Shown here piece after piece: positions 20,736-32,611 of a DNA stretch of 64,000 nt. Below the pieces are notes generated by a model, which searched no databases, was not told the origin of the DNA, and saw nothing but the letters and a program-made list of their open reading frames with translations. Position numbers and translations under genes: made by a program. Each line of letters begins with the position of its first letter. Positions within the stretch are counted from its first letter, which is position 1. This DNA comes from Symsagittifera roscoffensis (lineage: Eukaryota > Xenacoelomorpha > Acoela > Convolutidae), in NCBI RefSeq assembly GCF_963678635.1, contig NC_087062.1, forward strand, positions 13,126,670 to 13,190,669, in the 5' to 3' direction.

Positions 20736-23700
20736 CTACACGTATCCCGATCTGTAAGGGCTGTGCATTCTTAAATATTGGATGACAAGCGAGGGTCCTC
20801 CGAAGACTATCTCCTCTGGAAGTTGACTCAGGGGACAGTTGTCGATTGACATTATCTGAAGAGAGGCACAGAGAGTCAATTCGGCCGGCAGCCAGTGAAG
20901 ATTCATGTTGTCATTGATGTACAGTTCCTCGAGACGCTCTAGATTCCCGATCTCTTCCGGAATTGCGTTCAGGTTGTTTTCGCCCATCATCAATTTCTGG
21001 AGACTGGCAAGATTGCTGAAACAGGAAAGGAAATAGTCAACTGTTGCCAGATCTTAACTTATTGGAAAGAAAAAACTTTAACTGGAAAAAAATAAACTAC
21101 AAGCTAAGGCAAACATAGCCAACAGACAGTTGGAACAAAGTCGATGAATGCAAGTAAACAGAAAAAAAAACTTGTTTCTATAAAAAACCTTTAAAAAGTT
21201 TCGTAACTCCAAGAAAAAAATAGACGGCCTGAAGCTCTTTGAATATTTAGAATAATTTATGATTGATAATTTTTGCATAAAATTAACCCAATTTGAGAAA
21301 TCTGGATCAATAGGTAACATTATTATTTCGGTGAAAAATCCGATAATGGAATTAAATTTTCAGAATTAAAGTCGATCACGTTTTTCGTGACCTTTACACT
21401 TTTGTTTTTCGATACTGGATTTTGTCTAACTTTTAAAAAAGGAGATGAAGTGAACTTAAAAATAAAATCGCGAAAAATCAAAATTGATCGTGAACAAAAC
21501 CGCGAAAAATCAACATCGATCGTGAACAAAACTGCTAGTACGACTTTTTCCTGAAAAAAACCAAGCAAAAAAAATAATCAAGACATATATGAGTCTTCAC
21601 TACGTTCATTTCTAGTGAACTGCTGGCAAAAACAAAACTCGCGAGTTTCAGACGTCAAGTAGTTTGTTTCAGACCAGTCGATATAACCCATCGTTTCTAT
21701 TGTTTGATGACCTTGATTTGACTAAAAACAAACTACATGAAAATCGCTTTATTCACAACTTCGTTGATAACTCACCCAATGGATCTGGGTAGATTGACTA
21801 GTCTGTTGGAAGTGAGCAACAAAGTGTGCAGATTCTGCAGTCGCTCTACCTCCTGGGGAAGTGTCTCTAGCTGATTCTCCTCCAGGTCCAACACTCGCAA
21901 CCTGTATAGATCTCCCAGCGTCTTTGGAATCTTCTTGATCTGGTTATTGCTACAGGTACAAAAAGGTACAATTAATCCCTTCGATTATAAAATTGATCAG
22001 CTCGATTACTTGTTTCTATTGAAAAGCTCAAGAAGGCTTCATATTAAATTGATACATCGAACGAAAATAATTGTAACCGGAGCCTTCAACTGCCCCCCTC
22101 ACATTCGAATAGAAAAAGGGTGTGCAATGGAGAGGGGGGGGGGGGGTGTGTTTTAATAGTTCTTTTCACCTTTGTTTTTATCAAACATGCTTATGATTTG
22201 TTTCAAAAAATCAGTTTATGCTGAATATTGAATTTAGGTGATATATTACAATAGGTGGTAGGTTCAATTTGAATAGCTGGATCGCTTTTTGTTAAACTTC
22301 GCACATTATTTATATTTTGTTTCAAAAACCAAATGTTTTGGCAAACAAGTGTAAATTTTGAATTTTTGAATAGCATTTCACCTGGCAGAGTAATGTATTT
22401 ACAAAAACTATCTTAGAAGTAGTTTAATTTTTTGCAAATGAATGACTATATTATGCATTATAGTTCTCAAAACTTAATACATGAACTACAATTAAAACTA
22501 CCACCTATTGTAGCATATCACCTGAATTTATTGCAGAGCTGAACGCTGTAACCAGCCTAGTCAAGACAAACACTCAATTATTATTCTTTTTGGAACTTTT
22601 AGCAATTCGAAATTAATAACAATTGAAAACCTCAAGATGAGCACTTCCAGTTTCTCCAGACGCGAAATGTCCTCTGGAATCTTCTCCAATAGATTGGTGC
22701 CCAAGTTCAACTCCACCAATGACCTCCAAGTATTGAAATCTAAAGAGTCGTGACCAAGTTAAACAAACCTCTCAACGATTAATCTCATGTAATCCTTCGA
22801 AAATAGCTACAACTCAGTCATGTAAAACATGAGACCTTCAGAAAAACGCCAGAGCGTAAACTATTAATTATTGATCAGTTTCATTTTTGATCTTCCATGA
22901 TTGATGAGAAAGAGGTGCGACAATGGATGAGAAAATGCTGTGAATTTAGTTGACCTTGACGTACCAAGTGGGAGTGACTTCAGCTGATTGTTCTCCAGAT
23001 TGAGTCTAGAAAGGTTTTCTGCCTTGCTGAAGTAACCAAACGGAATCCTGGTTATCTTGTTCCTGTCCGCTTCTAACGTCTTAACAAACAAATCATTGAA
23101 ACTACATGTCGAGTGACTGATTTTACTTAGAGGATAAATCGAAATAGACAACAAAATGATAAAAATGTATTTTAATTAAACTCGTGCACAGGCAAAAACC
23201 ATTTCAAATAATAAATTTAACTTCGCTTATACACTGATCTAATGCTGATTCAATAAACCAAACAATCCATACTTATCTAGCGAGTGTATTGTTTTTTTTA
23301 CGGCCAAGATGAATATATTTATTTATAAAAACTAAGGGAAAGCGGTGTAAGAACGTGCGCTCACTAATAAAAATCAGTGTCGATGATTGGATTTCACTCA
23401 CCGCAAGTAGTTTGTACTGGTCTGGTTTGCCATTGGGGAGTGCTTCGAAGGCATTGCGGGACAAGACTACAGTTGAGAGATGTTTCATCGGCTGCAACAT
23501 CCCGTCCGGTAGCTGCACTATCAGGTTGTTCTCTATGTTCACCTCGTCTAGCAGAACACAGCGAGACAAACTCTCAGGCACCTCAGCCAGACGGTTGTAC
23601 CTATACCAAATATTGACTTTAAAGAGACTATTCTGTTCTGCGGTCTCAATAAACATTACACCCAACGTAGATTTTAAAATAGATTTTAAAAAAAAAAACT

Positions 23701-26700
23701 ATTGAACTCAAAGAGACTGATCTGTTCTGCTGTATGCCTCAAACCAGGGAAAATTAACAAGCACAAAAATCAATAATTCTGAGTTTCAACTAAAAATTCA
23801 AGTGAAAAAATAATTTCAACCGATAAATTTCATGCATTTAGACGTTTCAATTTTAAAAACATCACATCAAATTTGAGCCGATTAGCAGAAAAAAAAATCA
23901 TTGCAATTTGCATCTTGTTCAAAAAACTTCCGTTCGACAAAAATTGGTGGTTCTGACTATAAAGCGGATTTTTTTACAGCTCACTTTTTAATGCTTTTAA
24001 GTGGTTGTGAAGTTCGCCACAACATCATAATCATCGCGTTTGATTGATTTCTCCACTGTTTGTGTTTAAGGGGTGGTATAAGTTATTCAACGATTGTCGA
24101 ACACGCTCAAAACAATAGTGACAAAACATAGCAAACTGACAGTAGGAAAAAAGTAATGAACGCAAGGAAACTGAAAAAAGTGACCTGTTTTTTCAAAAAT
24201 CTTCAACTTTTGAATTTCGAATAAAAAATTAGATGGCCTTACAGCTCTTCGAATTTGTAGAACAATTTATGATGGACACTTTTTATGTTAAAATTAACTC
24301 AATTTGAGAAAACTGTATCAATAGGTATAACTTTTATTTCGCTGGAAAAACTGATATTAATTTCCATTTTCAAAATTAGAAGTAGATCACGTTTTTCGTG
24401 ACCTTAACAATTTTGTTGTTCGTTATCAGAGTTTGCCTTCCTTTTAACAATAGAAATGAACTGAACTTAAAAACAAATCACAAGTCAAACTTCGAAAAAT
24501 CAAAATTGAGCGTGAACAAATTTTAAGATTTTTTTCCTGAAAAAAAAAAATCAGCAAGACCTCTTATATAAGAGTAATCACTACGTTCCTTAATCGTAAT
24601 AGCTTAAGTTGAAATATTTGTGGTTCGCTCCACTGACTCACTTGAGTCCTAGACGCGTGAGCTGGGTGAGTTTTCCCACTGAGGCCGGGAGACTCTCCAG
24701 TTGATTGTGGGGGAGGATGAGAGAGGTCAGATGGGTACAGTGGCCGATCTCCTCCGGAAGCACACTCAGATTGTTCCGACTCATGTCCAGGTTCTGTAGC
24801 TTCGTCAACTTACCTATCGTGTTCGGAAGGGAGGTCACGTGATTCTCACGGAAGGCCAGCGTGTAAAGGTTCTGCAATCAAACTAATACTCAACTACTAA
24901 TATTCAAATGACTAAATGAAGAACTTTTTGGAGCCAGATAAAATCATCATAATTATATGTTAAAATGAGATTTGATAAAAGATATACTTACATCTATTAA
25001 CATTTAACCCACTTTTCGATTTTTTTCTGTTTATGGACTCTACGTAAACAATCGTAGCTCCATCTCTTGAGGAACGTCAACCAAGTTCTAGTTCAACCCA
25101 AAATACTCAACAATGGGTTAATTAAGGCTACAGGAGGAACAAAAAATCGAAAACAAATTTTTAAGGAACGCACTGTTAGGTTTCCGATGGTGTCGTCAAC
25201 GACTGTGATTTTGTTGAAGGATAGAAGAAGGGTTTTGAGCGCCGCCAGGCAATATATTACATTGGGCACCTAAACACTAATTATATCACAAACACGTTTG
25301 CAGCGAAAACGTTATAAAATGATACACAAGTAAATAAAGATGATTCGCCATTATTTGACATTCTGAGTTTTAAAAAATGATTTAGATGCAGATTCACAAA
25401 ATCGACTTGTCAATATCAACCACATGGAGATTACGGAGATGCCATGTGACAGGCTGATTCTTTTCTCCCCAGCCGAATATTTCATACAATGATTTGTTTA
25501 GAGTTTCTGGCTTAAAAATAAAACTAGTATTACAACTCTTAGACATATTCAAATGTTGAATGACACGAAAGTCTTCGGGGCCTGTGAAACATACCTCCTT
25601 TAGTCGATTATGTCTGAGATCTAAAACGGCAAGAGAGGCACTCAGTTTGCTCATCTCCGGCGGCAACGACACAATCAGATTCTCACTCAAGAACAACTGG
25701 CGGAGTTTGACAAGGTGCGACACCTCGGGAGGCAGAGTGGCCAGTCTGTTGGACACTAGTAGCACCGTCTCCAGATTCGTCAGCTCTTTGATCGAGGAGG
25801 GCAATGAGGCTATGTGTTCCTTCCGCACGTCCAGCAGGTTGGATTTCTGCTCTTTTAGTTTGGAGAAGAGGCGTGGAAGGTCCTGCATAAACATGGAAAA
25901 ATATTGAGTCTCTGCCTCGCCAAAAAAAAACCATATCTACCTTTTGGAACAGGATCGTAAGGCAAGGAACCTTTTCTCGTGTAACCATATGTAGCCTCCA
26001 TTTTCAACTTAACTATTCACACTCAATTGATTATGCAAATACATATTCTTTTTACATAGCAATCAGTTGCATCTATATGAGTTTCTTCATTACGTTCCTG
26101 GTCACTTACCAATAACCTTCTTGAACAATATCAACGCCAAACTTACGATTGTCGGACTTGTTTTCTGCTTGACAGTCTTTCGTGTCGTTTTTGTTGACTT
26201 CTCTCCCTCCATCCCAATTAACTTCACTTGCTTCTTGTCCCTGTGTTTCATATTAGCCTCTGCGCGAGAGCGAGTTCCGTTGATCATGGAACTAACGGGC
26301 ACGCCCCCATTGAAAGAGGAAGAGGCACCCCCTGCTGATTGAGGTATGCTGTTGTTGCTTCCCGCGGAACCCTGAAGCTGATGAGGTTTTAGGAAATTAT
26401 CATTAGGCAATAAACTCGCCTGTATTTTAAAACTGCATGAAAATCTCAACACTCTTTCTGTTCTCTTCAAATTAAATAGTTAGAAACATAATCGCTTTCA
26501 AATGATGGCTTTGTTTACCGATAAAACTTAAGTTTTTTAAAAAAATTATGCATATTGATGTATTAGACTTAATGTGATAACTAATGAAGACTGAAGACTA
26601 GAGTCATGATCAGCTATGGAGCGCTTGTCGTCAAGGTGATTAGTAAGTTTGTTTTGTATCGGAAATCTCATTACTAACGTGAGGTGTTCCGAGCTGGTCT

Positions 26701-26987
26701 AGACCTGAAGCAATTGCACCACTGAGAGACATAGCTCCATCTTCACTACACCTGGATTCATCGCCATCATCATACTCCAACGACGTCTCGTAATCATCGT
26801 CGATATAATTATAATCCTCGGCCGATTCGTTCAGACGAGAGTACGCATTCGGATTCTGTGGAAACTGGGACGCTACATTGTACACATGTGGTTGCTGGTC
26901 ATTTCCTGGAATTGGGACAACTGAGGGCACCCCGCTGAAGTTAGCGCCTCCTGGGTCCTGACTTTGCTGGTAATGATAACTAGCCAT
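20736..26987 (-). CDS. SHOC2: SHOC2/SUR-8-like leucine-rich-repeat scaffold, ten exons
   Basis: Coding exons in transcript order: 26987-26679, 26371-26147, 25882-25595, 25269-25174, 24871-24642, 23600-23402, 23079-22965, 22739-22631, 21949-21776, 21015-20736. All introns are GT-AG and every phase fits, giving 674 codons and a stop. The ATG context (CAAACAATGG) is good. Residues 1-178 are an acidic, Ser/Asn-rich and then Lys-rich disordered N-terminus, longer than in vertebrates. From about residue 180 to the end are some twenty LRRs of the L-x-x-LP-x-x-I type. The C-terminus ([27 protein letters not shown]) matches SHOC2. The family scaffolds MRAS and PP1 catalytic subunit to dephosphorylate RAF near the membrane in RAS-ERK signalling. 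A textbook RVxF PP1 motif is not obvious; KKQVKLI in exon 2 is the nearest thing. Introns 5 and 9 hold the same dispersed repeat. Confidence 0.95.
21040..21610. repeat. Dispersed repeat, copy in SHOC2 intron 9
   Basis: Shares ordered blocks with 24110-24600: CAATTTGAGAAA, TCAATAGGTA, GATCACGTTTTTCGTGACCT, AAATCAAAATTGA and a final ATATGAGTCTTCACTACGTTC. Related blocks flank the LINE at 28860-29300 and 33920-34075. All copies seen lie in the same orientation. The palindromic CACGTTTTTCGTG core is shared by both intronic copies. No coding capacity. Likely a non-autonomous element. Confidence 0.65.
22134..22146. repeat. Homopolymer of 13 G
   Basis: A run of 13 G after GGAGA within AT-rich SHOC2 intron 8. 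In the sense of the gene it is a C run. Confidence 0.9.
22230..22529. mobile_element. Short inverted-repeat element (MITE-like) in SHOC2 intron 8
   Basis: Element 22236-22523 (288 bp) begins AGGTGATATATTACAATAGG and ends with the imperfect inverse complement, CTATTGTAGCATATCACCT. Inverted arms of about 25-40 bp are roughly 85 percent alike. It is flanked on both sides by GAATTT (22230-22235 and 22524-22529), a plausible target-site duplication. The interior is AT-rich with no ORF. The superfamily is not assignable from the ends alone. Confidence 0.7.
24110..24600. repeat. Dispersed repeat, copy in SHOC2 intron 5
   Basis: Partner of 21040-21610; see shared blocks there. It includes TAGATCACGTTTTTCGTGAC near 24382 and ends TATATAAGAGTAATCACTACGTTCC. 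It accounts for the unusual length of intron 5 (about 1040 bp against 225-330 for most others). Confidence 0.65.
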
Positions 26988-28859
26988 TGTTTGGAATTAC
27001 TGCTTTTGCATCAGTTGTGATTCAACTGTCAAAATAAGTCCCAAATGACCCAAGTCATCAAGTAATCTTTTGTAGACACTGCACAACTATCTGACTATCC
27101 TGGTGATATTCAGTTCGATTGATTGATTCACTTCGCAAAGTAGTAATAGGCAATGTTTCACAATGTTGAAATGTAGGTAAGTTAACAATTTGGTTTTCTT
27201 CACATTGGCGTATGGTGCTGAGTTGTCAAAATCAAACAAGTACGGTAGTCTAGAGTAGGAAGACCTGAAAGAGTTATAATGTTAAGCGGGGCTGCAATTA
27301 TTGAGCAGACAAACTTAATTTGAGAAAAAGCAGACAAATTATCAACCGCTTTTTTGCATTAAATGTTAAATTAACCGAGAATATATCAAGGAATATCATC
27401 AAACTGCATAGCAAAATACAATAACCTATTTTTAAATAGTTTCATGAACCAACTCTTTCAACGACATTCAACAAAAAAAGTCATTCCATATCTATAGTTT
27501 TTTGAAAACTCAAAAAATTTATTGGCATTTTCCATGAAAAAGTTATAGCGAAGATTAGATTACTAATTCTGCTAAATTGTTTGTCTGCTCGAAATTTGAC
27601 GGAACCTACCAATTGGTAGCGGATTGGATAAAGGCAATTCTCTGTTGTGTGGTAGTTGTAGTAATAGCTGAAGACTAACAGTATCTCTGCCTAATTATTT
27701 ATGTTTATACAAAGCGGCCGTTATTAATCGCAATGTTCTGTTTCACAGCAATGACGTCTGATACCATTTGCTCAGTTCAGTCCTCCTTTTCAACCCTCCA
27801 AGAGTTCATTTTAGAAAAATCAGTGCTTGCTGACATGTCTTTGAAATTGGGCTTGTATGTCTAAGCTGATCATATTTGAAGTCTGTATAAAACAAAGACA
27901 ATTTCATCCAACAGCAGTGCCTGGACCAGAAAATAATGCCATGTTTAACTATCTGTAAAGGAAATGAGTTACTACATTTTTTGCCGGTATTGATTTAAAA
28001 GAAAACAATGAAGGAATCAGGGGCAAATAATCATCGCTTAAAGCCTAATGGATTCAAGAACCTACAAACAAAGGTAGGAGACTTATAGAAGTAAGACCAG
28101 TTGACATATGAAACTGGATTGCAATTGGAAATCAAATTGAAATGGGGCACTTATTTGAAAAATGACGCCAGCTACTTAATAAATGAAATTACCATAGTTC
28201 CCTTTCGTCAATCGATTGAGCTGTTGACACAGCAAATGGTTGCAGAGAAATAGTTCCCACCTAACCGCAGAATAAACTAAACATCAAAGTGGTACAGCAA
28301 ACCGATATTTGTTAATTCCACGTCAATAATGAAAAGGAAACAAATCGAGATAAAATCTTAACAAAATTATGAAAAATGCGTTATGATTTCAAAATAAAAT
28401 GGTTTTGAGTCTAGACTTTTTTTGGAATTACAATTATACGAGATCGTCAGTCAAAGTGCACAGATCAAATATTTGTGAATAACACTAGTGGCCCAGCTAA
28501 GACTGGAGGCTCCTGTTCGATACTTTTTTAGACTTGTCGTTGCGCGAGGAGCATTATTTTCAAAAATTCAATTTATCCCAAAACCATAGCGGTTTCTCTA
28601 TCAAATTAAAAAATTAGCCGCTTATTTAGTGCATTTTCCTACTAACCCTTCTTTAAATTGAACTCTTGACCTCAGATTTGGTTAGAATAGATGGGGAAAT
28701 CGCCAAACCTGCTCTTTCGACTGGGCCCACCATATTCGGAGAACCCATAACGATCAAAAAGTCAAATAATGGCCACTTTTTAAAGCTGCGACATTTAGAT
28801 AAATTCAAAAAATATTCAAGCGTGCTAAAAATCAAATTAAAAATTCATATCTCACAATA
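26988..28859. other. Region upstream of SHOC2, no gene seen
   Basis: Presumed promoter and 5' UTR side of SHOC2. On the minus strand AACTCTTTCAG at about 27265-27275 is a good splice acceptor, so a 5' UTR intron is possible. Nothing else is supported. Short ORFs at 28653-28860 on both strands look like chance. Confidence 0.35.
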
Positions 28860-29265
28860 AACCCAGGGGTCGAGCTGCAACTCGTAAGCAAAGGCAGAAA
28901 CATAGCCATAATACAATTTGAAAGTTATAGATTTTTTTTAAAAAGAACCATAATAAACTGTAGATTAAATTGAAATTGATTTTCAAAAAATATTTATAGC
29001 CAAGTGACTCTTAGAAAAATGTTAAAATACTCGAAGAAACCGGAAAAAAAATGGATTGAAAGTTTTGAGCACTTTCAAAATTTCGAATTCTGAAAAAAAT
29101 TAAATCACGTTTCAAATTTAGTTTGATTGGCACTTTTTCTGAAAGTTATCTCATTAAGAGAAAAATGGATCAATAAACTTTTTTTTTAAAGCCGCATGGA
29201 TTTCACAGCATTTAGTCCATTTTTAGAAACTAGATTCATACATGTTTCTGGTGACCTTCACTCAT
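28860..29265. repeat. Dispersed repeat, third copy, left part
   Basis: Carries blocks shared with the SHOC2 intron copies (GCAGAAACATAGCC, TTTGATTGGCACTTTTTCTG, AATGGATCAATA, GTGACCTT). Its right part resumes after the nested insertions at about 33930 (CGCGAAAAAAAATCAAAATCGAGCGTGA) and ends with CCTATATAAGTGAAAACC near 34057-34075. Confidence 0.5.
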
Positions 29266-29722
29266 TTGTTGTTTAAAAAAGGAAATGAATTGAACTTAAA
29301 AAAGGGCCTTTCCCATTATAGCCCCCCCAACCTAGTATCAAAAAAATTATAGCCCCCCAAACCTTTCCCATTATGGACCCCCAACCTTTCCTATTATAGC
29401 CCCTCCAAAGGTTTCTAATTATATTAACAGGCAGATCAAATAATTAACTTTAATGTTTACATCCAAGTATGGTTACATGCATATGTTTTTTTTCAACTAT
29501 TGGATTACACATTTGCATCACTAATATGTTTGTGGAATTGAACATTATTTATCATTTTTTCTTCGAACACTTCCAATTTTTGTTTTTGCAATATTTGCAA
29601 AACAAGAATTGATACTCACTCAATATTCAGTTCATGAAAAAGAAGTCATCGATATAAATCAACTTAATATCATAATTGAAATATTTCCATTAAAATAAAT
29701 TTCAGTATATATAGTAGTTGAT
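29266..29722. repeat. Left copy of long direct repeat flanking the LINE
   Basis: Starts CATTTGTTGTTTAAAAAAGG and ends CAGTATATATAGTAGT at the 3' end of the LINE. It matches 33436-33838 nearly base for base, except for about 55 extra bases between two CCTTTCCCATTAT tracts that the right copy has lost. Confidence 0.9.
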
Positions 29723-29779
29723 GATGATTGGCTTTACCACTCTTTCTTGAACACAAGAGTGGTAGAAGGCTCACAAAGC

Positions 29780-29970
29780 CTAACAGAATAAAACAGTTTT
29801 CAGGGTTCGTTTAAACAGCGTAAAATCAATAATATATGTTAAGAGAACAGGCAGTGAGTTCCAAATAACAGCTCCTTGGTAGGCAATGCTCTTTTTGGTA
29901 AATTCTGTTCTGCATTTCGGAAGGATAAACTTTTGTCTGCGCGAAGGGTTGACAGAAGCAGAATTCTTTT
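29780..29970 (-). pseudogene. LINE RT C-terminal coda
   Basis: On the minus strand, downstream of the RT stop, a frame reads NLFKKNSASVNPSRRQKFIL and then AYQGAVIWNSLP, the typical W-N-S-L-P ending of CR1/L2-type ORF2 proteins. It is separated from the RT frame by the inverted duplication at 29971-30034. Confidence 0.6.
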
Positions 29971-30034
29971 TGAAAAGATTGTATAAGTAATCGGCACAGT
30001 TCCAATTGTGCCGATTATTTATACAATCTTTTCA
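29971..30034. repeat. 28-bp inverted duplication inside LINE ORF2
   Basis: TGAAAAGATTGTATAAGTAA and following bases (29971-29998) recur inverted at 30007-30034 with one mismatch and an 8-bp spacer. It sits exactly where the RT frame terminates and the coda starts in another frame, so it is the disrupting event. Confidence 0.9.
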
Positions 30035-31100
30035 CGCGTAACATAAAGCAGCATATTTTGAGCCTTATTCTTTGGTAAACTTGAAGCCAGTGCAATTTCT
30101 TCAGTAACTCGTTTGTTGATGCTGTTCTCCTCGTAGCACCTAAAACAAACCTGGCGGCAGCGTTTTGAACTTTCTGTAGTTTAATAAGTAAAATTTTATT
30201 CACTTTCATATATAACGCATTGCAATAGTCAAGCCTTGACAGAATAAAGCTAGTAACAAACATTTTTCTTTGGTCTAAAGTGAGAAAACGTCGAATGGAA
30301 TATAATTTACGCAATTCTAGATAACATAACTTGCAACAATGGTTTATTTGCTTCTTAAATGACATGTTGTAATCAAGGTAGAACCCCAAAAGTTTGGTAA
30401 AGCATTTAGGAACCTTTTCTTTAATAACAATTTTCACTGGTTTTAAATATAGGTGATGCAGTTGTCTACCGAAAAACACTACTTCTGTTTTTCCATCGTT
30501 TTTATTAAGACTTAAGTGCAATTGGGAGCATAACTTTTCAATGTTTTCTAGTTTGTGGTTATTTTGCATGAGATTAATCTCCAAAAACAGTTGAGAATCA
30601 TCGGCATAAAAGTGGTACGCAATGTTGCTATCAATAAGGTAATCAAGAAGAGGTTGTAAATAAAGGATGAATAAAATCGGCCCCAAAACAGAGCCTTGTG
30701 GGACTCCAGTTTCGACCTGAATTTTGTCTGACAGACTACTATTTACCAAAACTTGTACAAAGCGGTTACTAAGATAAGTTTCAAAGAATTGTTTAACTGT
30801 GTGCGCAATACCAATTTTGTTTTCAAGAATCTTTAATAACAATGAATGGTCAATTGTATCAAACGCAGCAGAAAAATCCATTTGAACAACGTAAAAACAT
30901 TTTTCCGAATCAATTTTAGAATATATATAATGAGAACAGAACAAGAGACCACTCTCAGTTGAATAACCTTTACGGTAAGCCGACTGAAATTGAGGCCAAA
31001 GCCGATTTGAGGTTAAATGTTCATTCATCTGTGAAAGTACAAGCTTTTCAGTAATTTTTGACAATGATGACAAATTAGTAATCGGGCGATAACTTGACAT
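30015..31100 (-). pseudogene. LINE reverse transcriptase domain
   Basis: 361-codon open frame. It opens SSYRPITNLSSLSKITEKLV (RT motif 1 region), then STESGLLFCSHYIYSKIDSE, MDFSAAFDTIDH (motif A with catalytic Asp), GVPQGSVLGPILF (motif B) and YHFYADDSQLF (motif C, YADD). The thumb follows. The enzyme would prime reverse transcription at a nicked target. An in-frame TAA at 31107-31109 separates it from the upstream linker, nine bases before its first Met. The catalytic motifs are intact. Confidence 0.92.
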
Positions 31101-31106
31101 AGTTTC

Positions 31107-31808
31107 TTAGTTTAAGCCATGTTTTAGAAGTGGTCTGATAACTCCTTGTTTAAAAACATCAGGAAAAACGCCAGATAACAGAATGCAATTAAAAAGATCT
31201 GTAAAAAATTGTATATTCTCGGCAATAAAATCTTTTAAGAACCGAGTAGGAATAATGTCCACAGGTGACTCTGAGGTCCGTAAATCATCTAATACGTCGA
31301 GTAGATCTATTGGAAAAATACTAGCGAACTCAGACCATACGACTAGAACATTTGACGTGCAATCCAGGCTATTATTAGTTTTAGGCAGTTCATCAACTAT
31401 GTCGTTTACCTTTTTCTTAAAGAAAATGTTGAACCTGTTTGCTAGGTCGAAAGTAGATGAGTTCACAGGAAGTGTATCATTCTTGTGATTCATCAGTTCA
31501 TTAAGGCAATAAAAAATCATTTTCGAGCTCTTAGAAGAAAAATTGAGAGTATAGAAATCATTACGTTTTATCGAAAGTACAGATCTGTAGTAAGCGACTT
31601 GTGCTCGGTACGCTTCACGGTTTTCCGGGGTGTCATGTTTTCTAACTTCGCGTTCCAACTTTCGTTTTTTCCTTTTTTCCCTTTCGCATTTGGCATCGTA
31701 GTAACGGGGTTTACCATCACGACTGATCTTCTTTTTAACAGTTACAATTTCACTTCCTTTCAGGACAGATGCATCATGAAAGGTATTAAATAACGAGTTA
31801 ACAATCAT
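31107..31808 (-). pseudogene. LINE ORF2 linker between endonuclease and RT
   Basis: 233-codon open frame, Lys/Arg-rich near its start (KCEREKRKKRKLEREVRK). It ends FPDVFKQGVIRPLLKHGLN, the usual approach to the RT domain, at the TAA shared with the RT frame. It is shifted by one base from the endonuclease frame at about 31809-31828. Confidence 0.75.
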
Positions 31809-31825
31809 TGAAGGACAGTTTGATT

Positions 31826-32600
31826 TTAAATAAAATCAGACTTAGCAATTGCAGAAGTCTCAGTTAAAATAGAATTAAAAATGGAAACACGATCAGCTTG
31901 ATCCCAAAGCCATTTCACTTTTAAATTGACGATGGAGGGTGCAATAGTCACTGCAGAAGAATTAATAATCAATGTAACACAGTAATGGTCTGAAGCTAGT
32001 GTTCTGTCGAGTGCGACAAAATTTGTAACCCTATGGTTGAAGAATATCAAATCTAGTTCATTGCCACCAACGTGAGTGGGGCCAGAACTGTATCGATAAA
32101 AACCCATTTCCTCCATACTAGATAATAAGGCTTCAGAAGAATTACACGACTTATTAACTGGAATATTGAAATCCCCAATAATGTAACACCATTTGTATTG
32201 TAGCGCATAATGTGTAACCAGCTCAACCAATTCATTTAGGAAAATTGAACATGAAGAATTAGGGCAGCGATATAAAACAAAGATGCATACATTCATGTCT
32301 GTAAGTGTAAGTTCAGCGACCAAGAATTCCCAAATATCACTAATTGACTCCTCAATTAGCTTAATTCGGAAAGTGTTGAGATAGAATATTCCTATGCCCC
32401 CACCCCGAGTGGGACGATTGTTACCAATGTAGTTATAATTACAAGGCTTCGCAAGATTTACGTAAAATAAGCTATCTTCAGATAACCAAGTTTCAGTAAT
32501 TGCAAGAAAAGTGACTTCATTTGCAAGTAGGTACGAATAAATTGAATCCGTCTTATTACATTTCGATCGAGCATTCCACAGTGCACAAACATGAATACTC
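31826..32600 (-). pseudogene. LINE apurinic-type endonuclease
   Basis: On the minus strand from about 32600 the frame runs CALWNARSKCNKTDSIYSYL (first catalytic Asn region), AITETWL (catalytic Glu), YIIGDFNIPV (GDFN) and TLASDHYCV (SDH) to a stop at 31826. These are the active-site elements of the exonuclease-endonuclease-phosphatase fold that nicks target DNA. All catalytic residues are present. The frame ends by a one-base shift relative to the linker. Confidence 0.85.
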
Positions 32601-32611
32601 GTCTCTGATCG

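Noticed and set aside
22134..22146. G-quadruplex regulatory element
   Set aside because: A single G run in a deep intron of AT-rich DNA; slippage is a sufficient explanation.
25394..25907. ORFs on both strands over SHOC2 exon 3
   Set aside because: Only the minus-strand frame carries LRRs and fits the splice phases; the others are shadows, and the minus-strand frame continues into introns on both sides.
28666..28860. Small gene upstream of SHOC2
   Set aside because: Overlapping ORFs on both strands of similar length, no domain, no start context or splice support.
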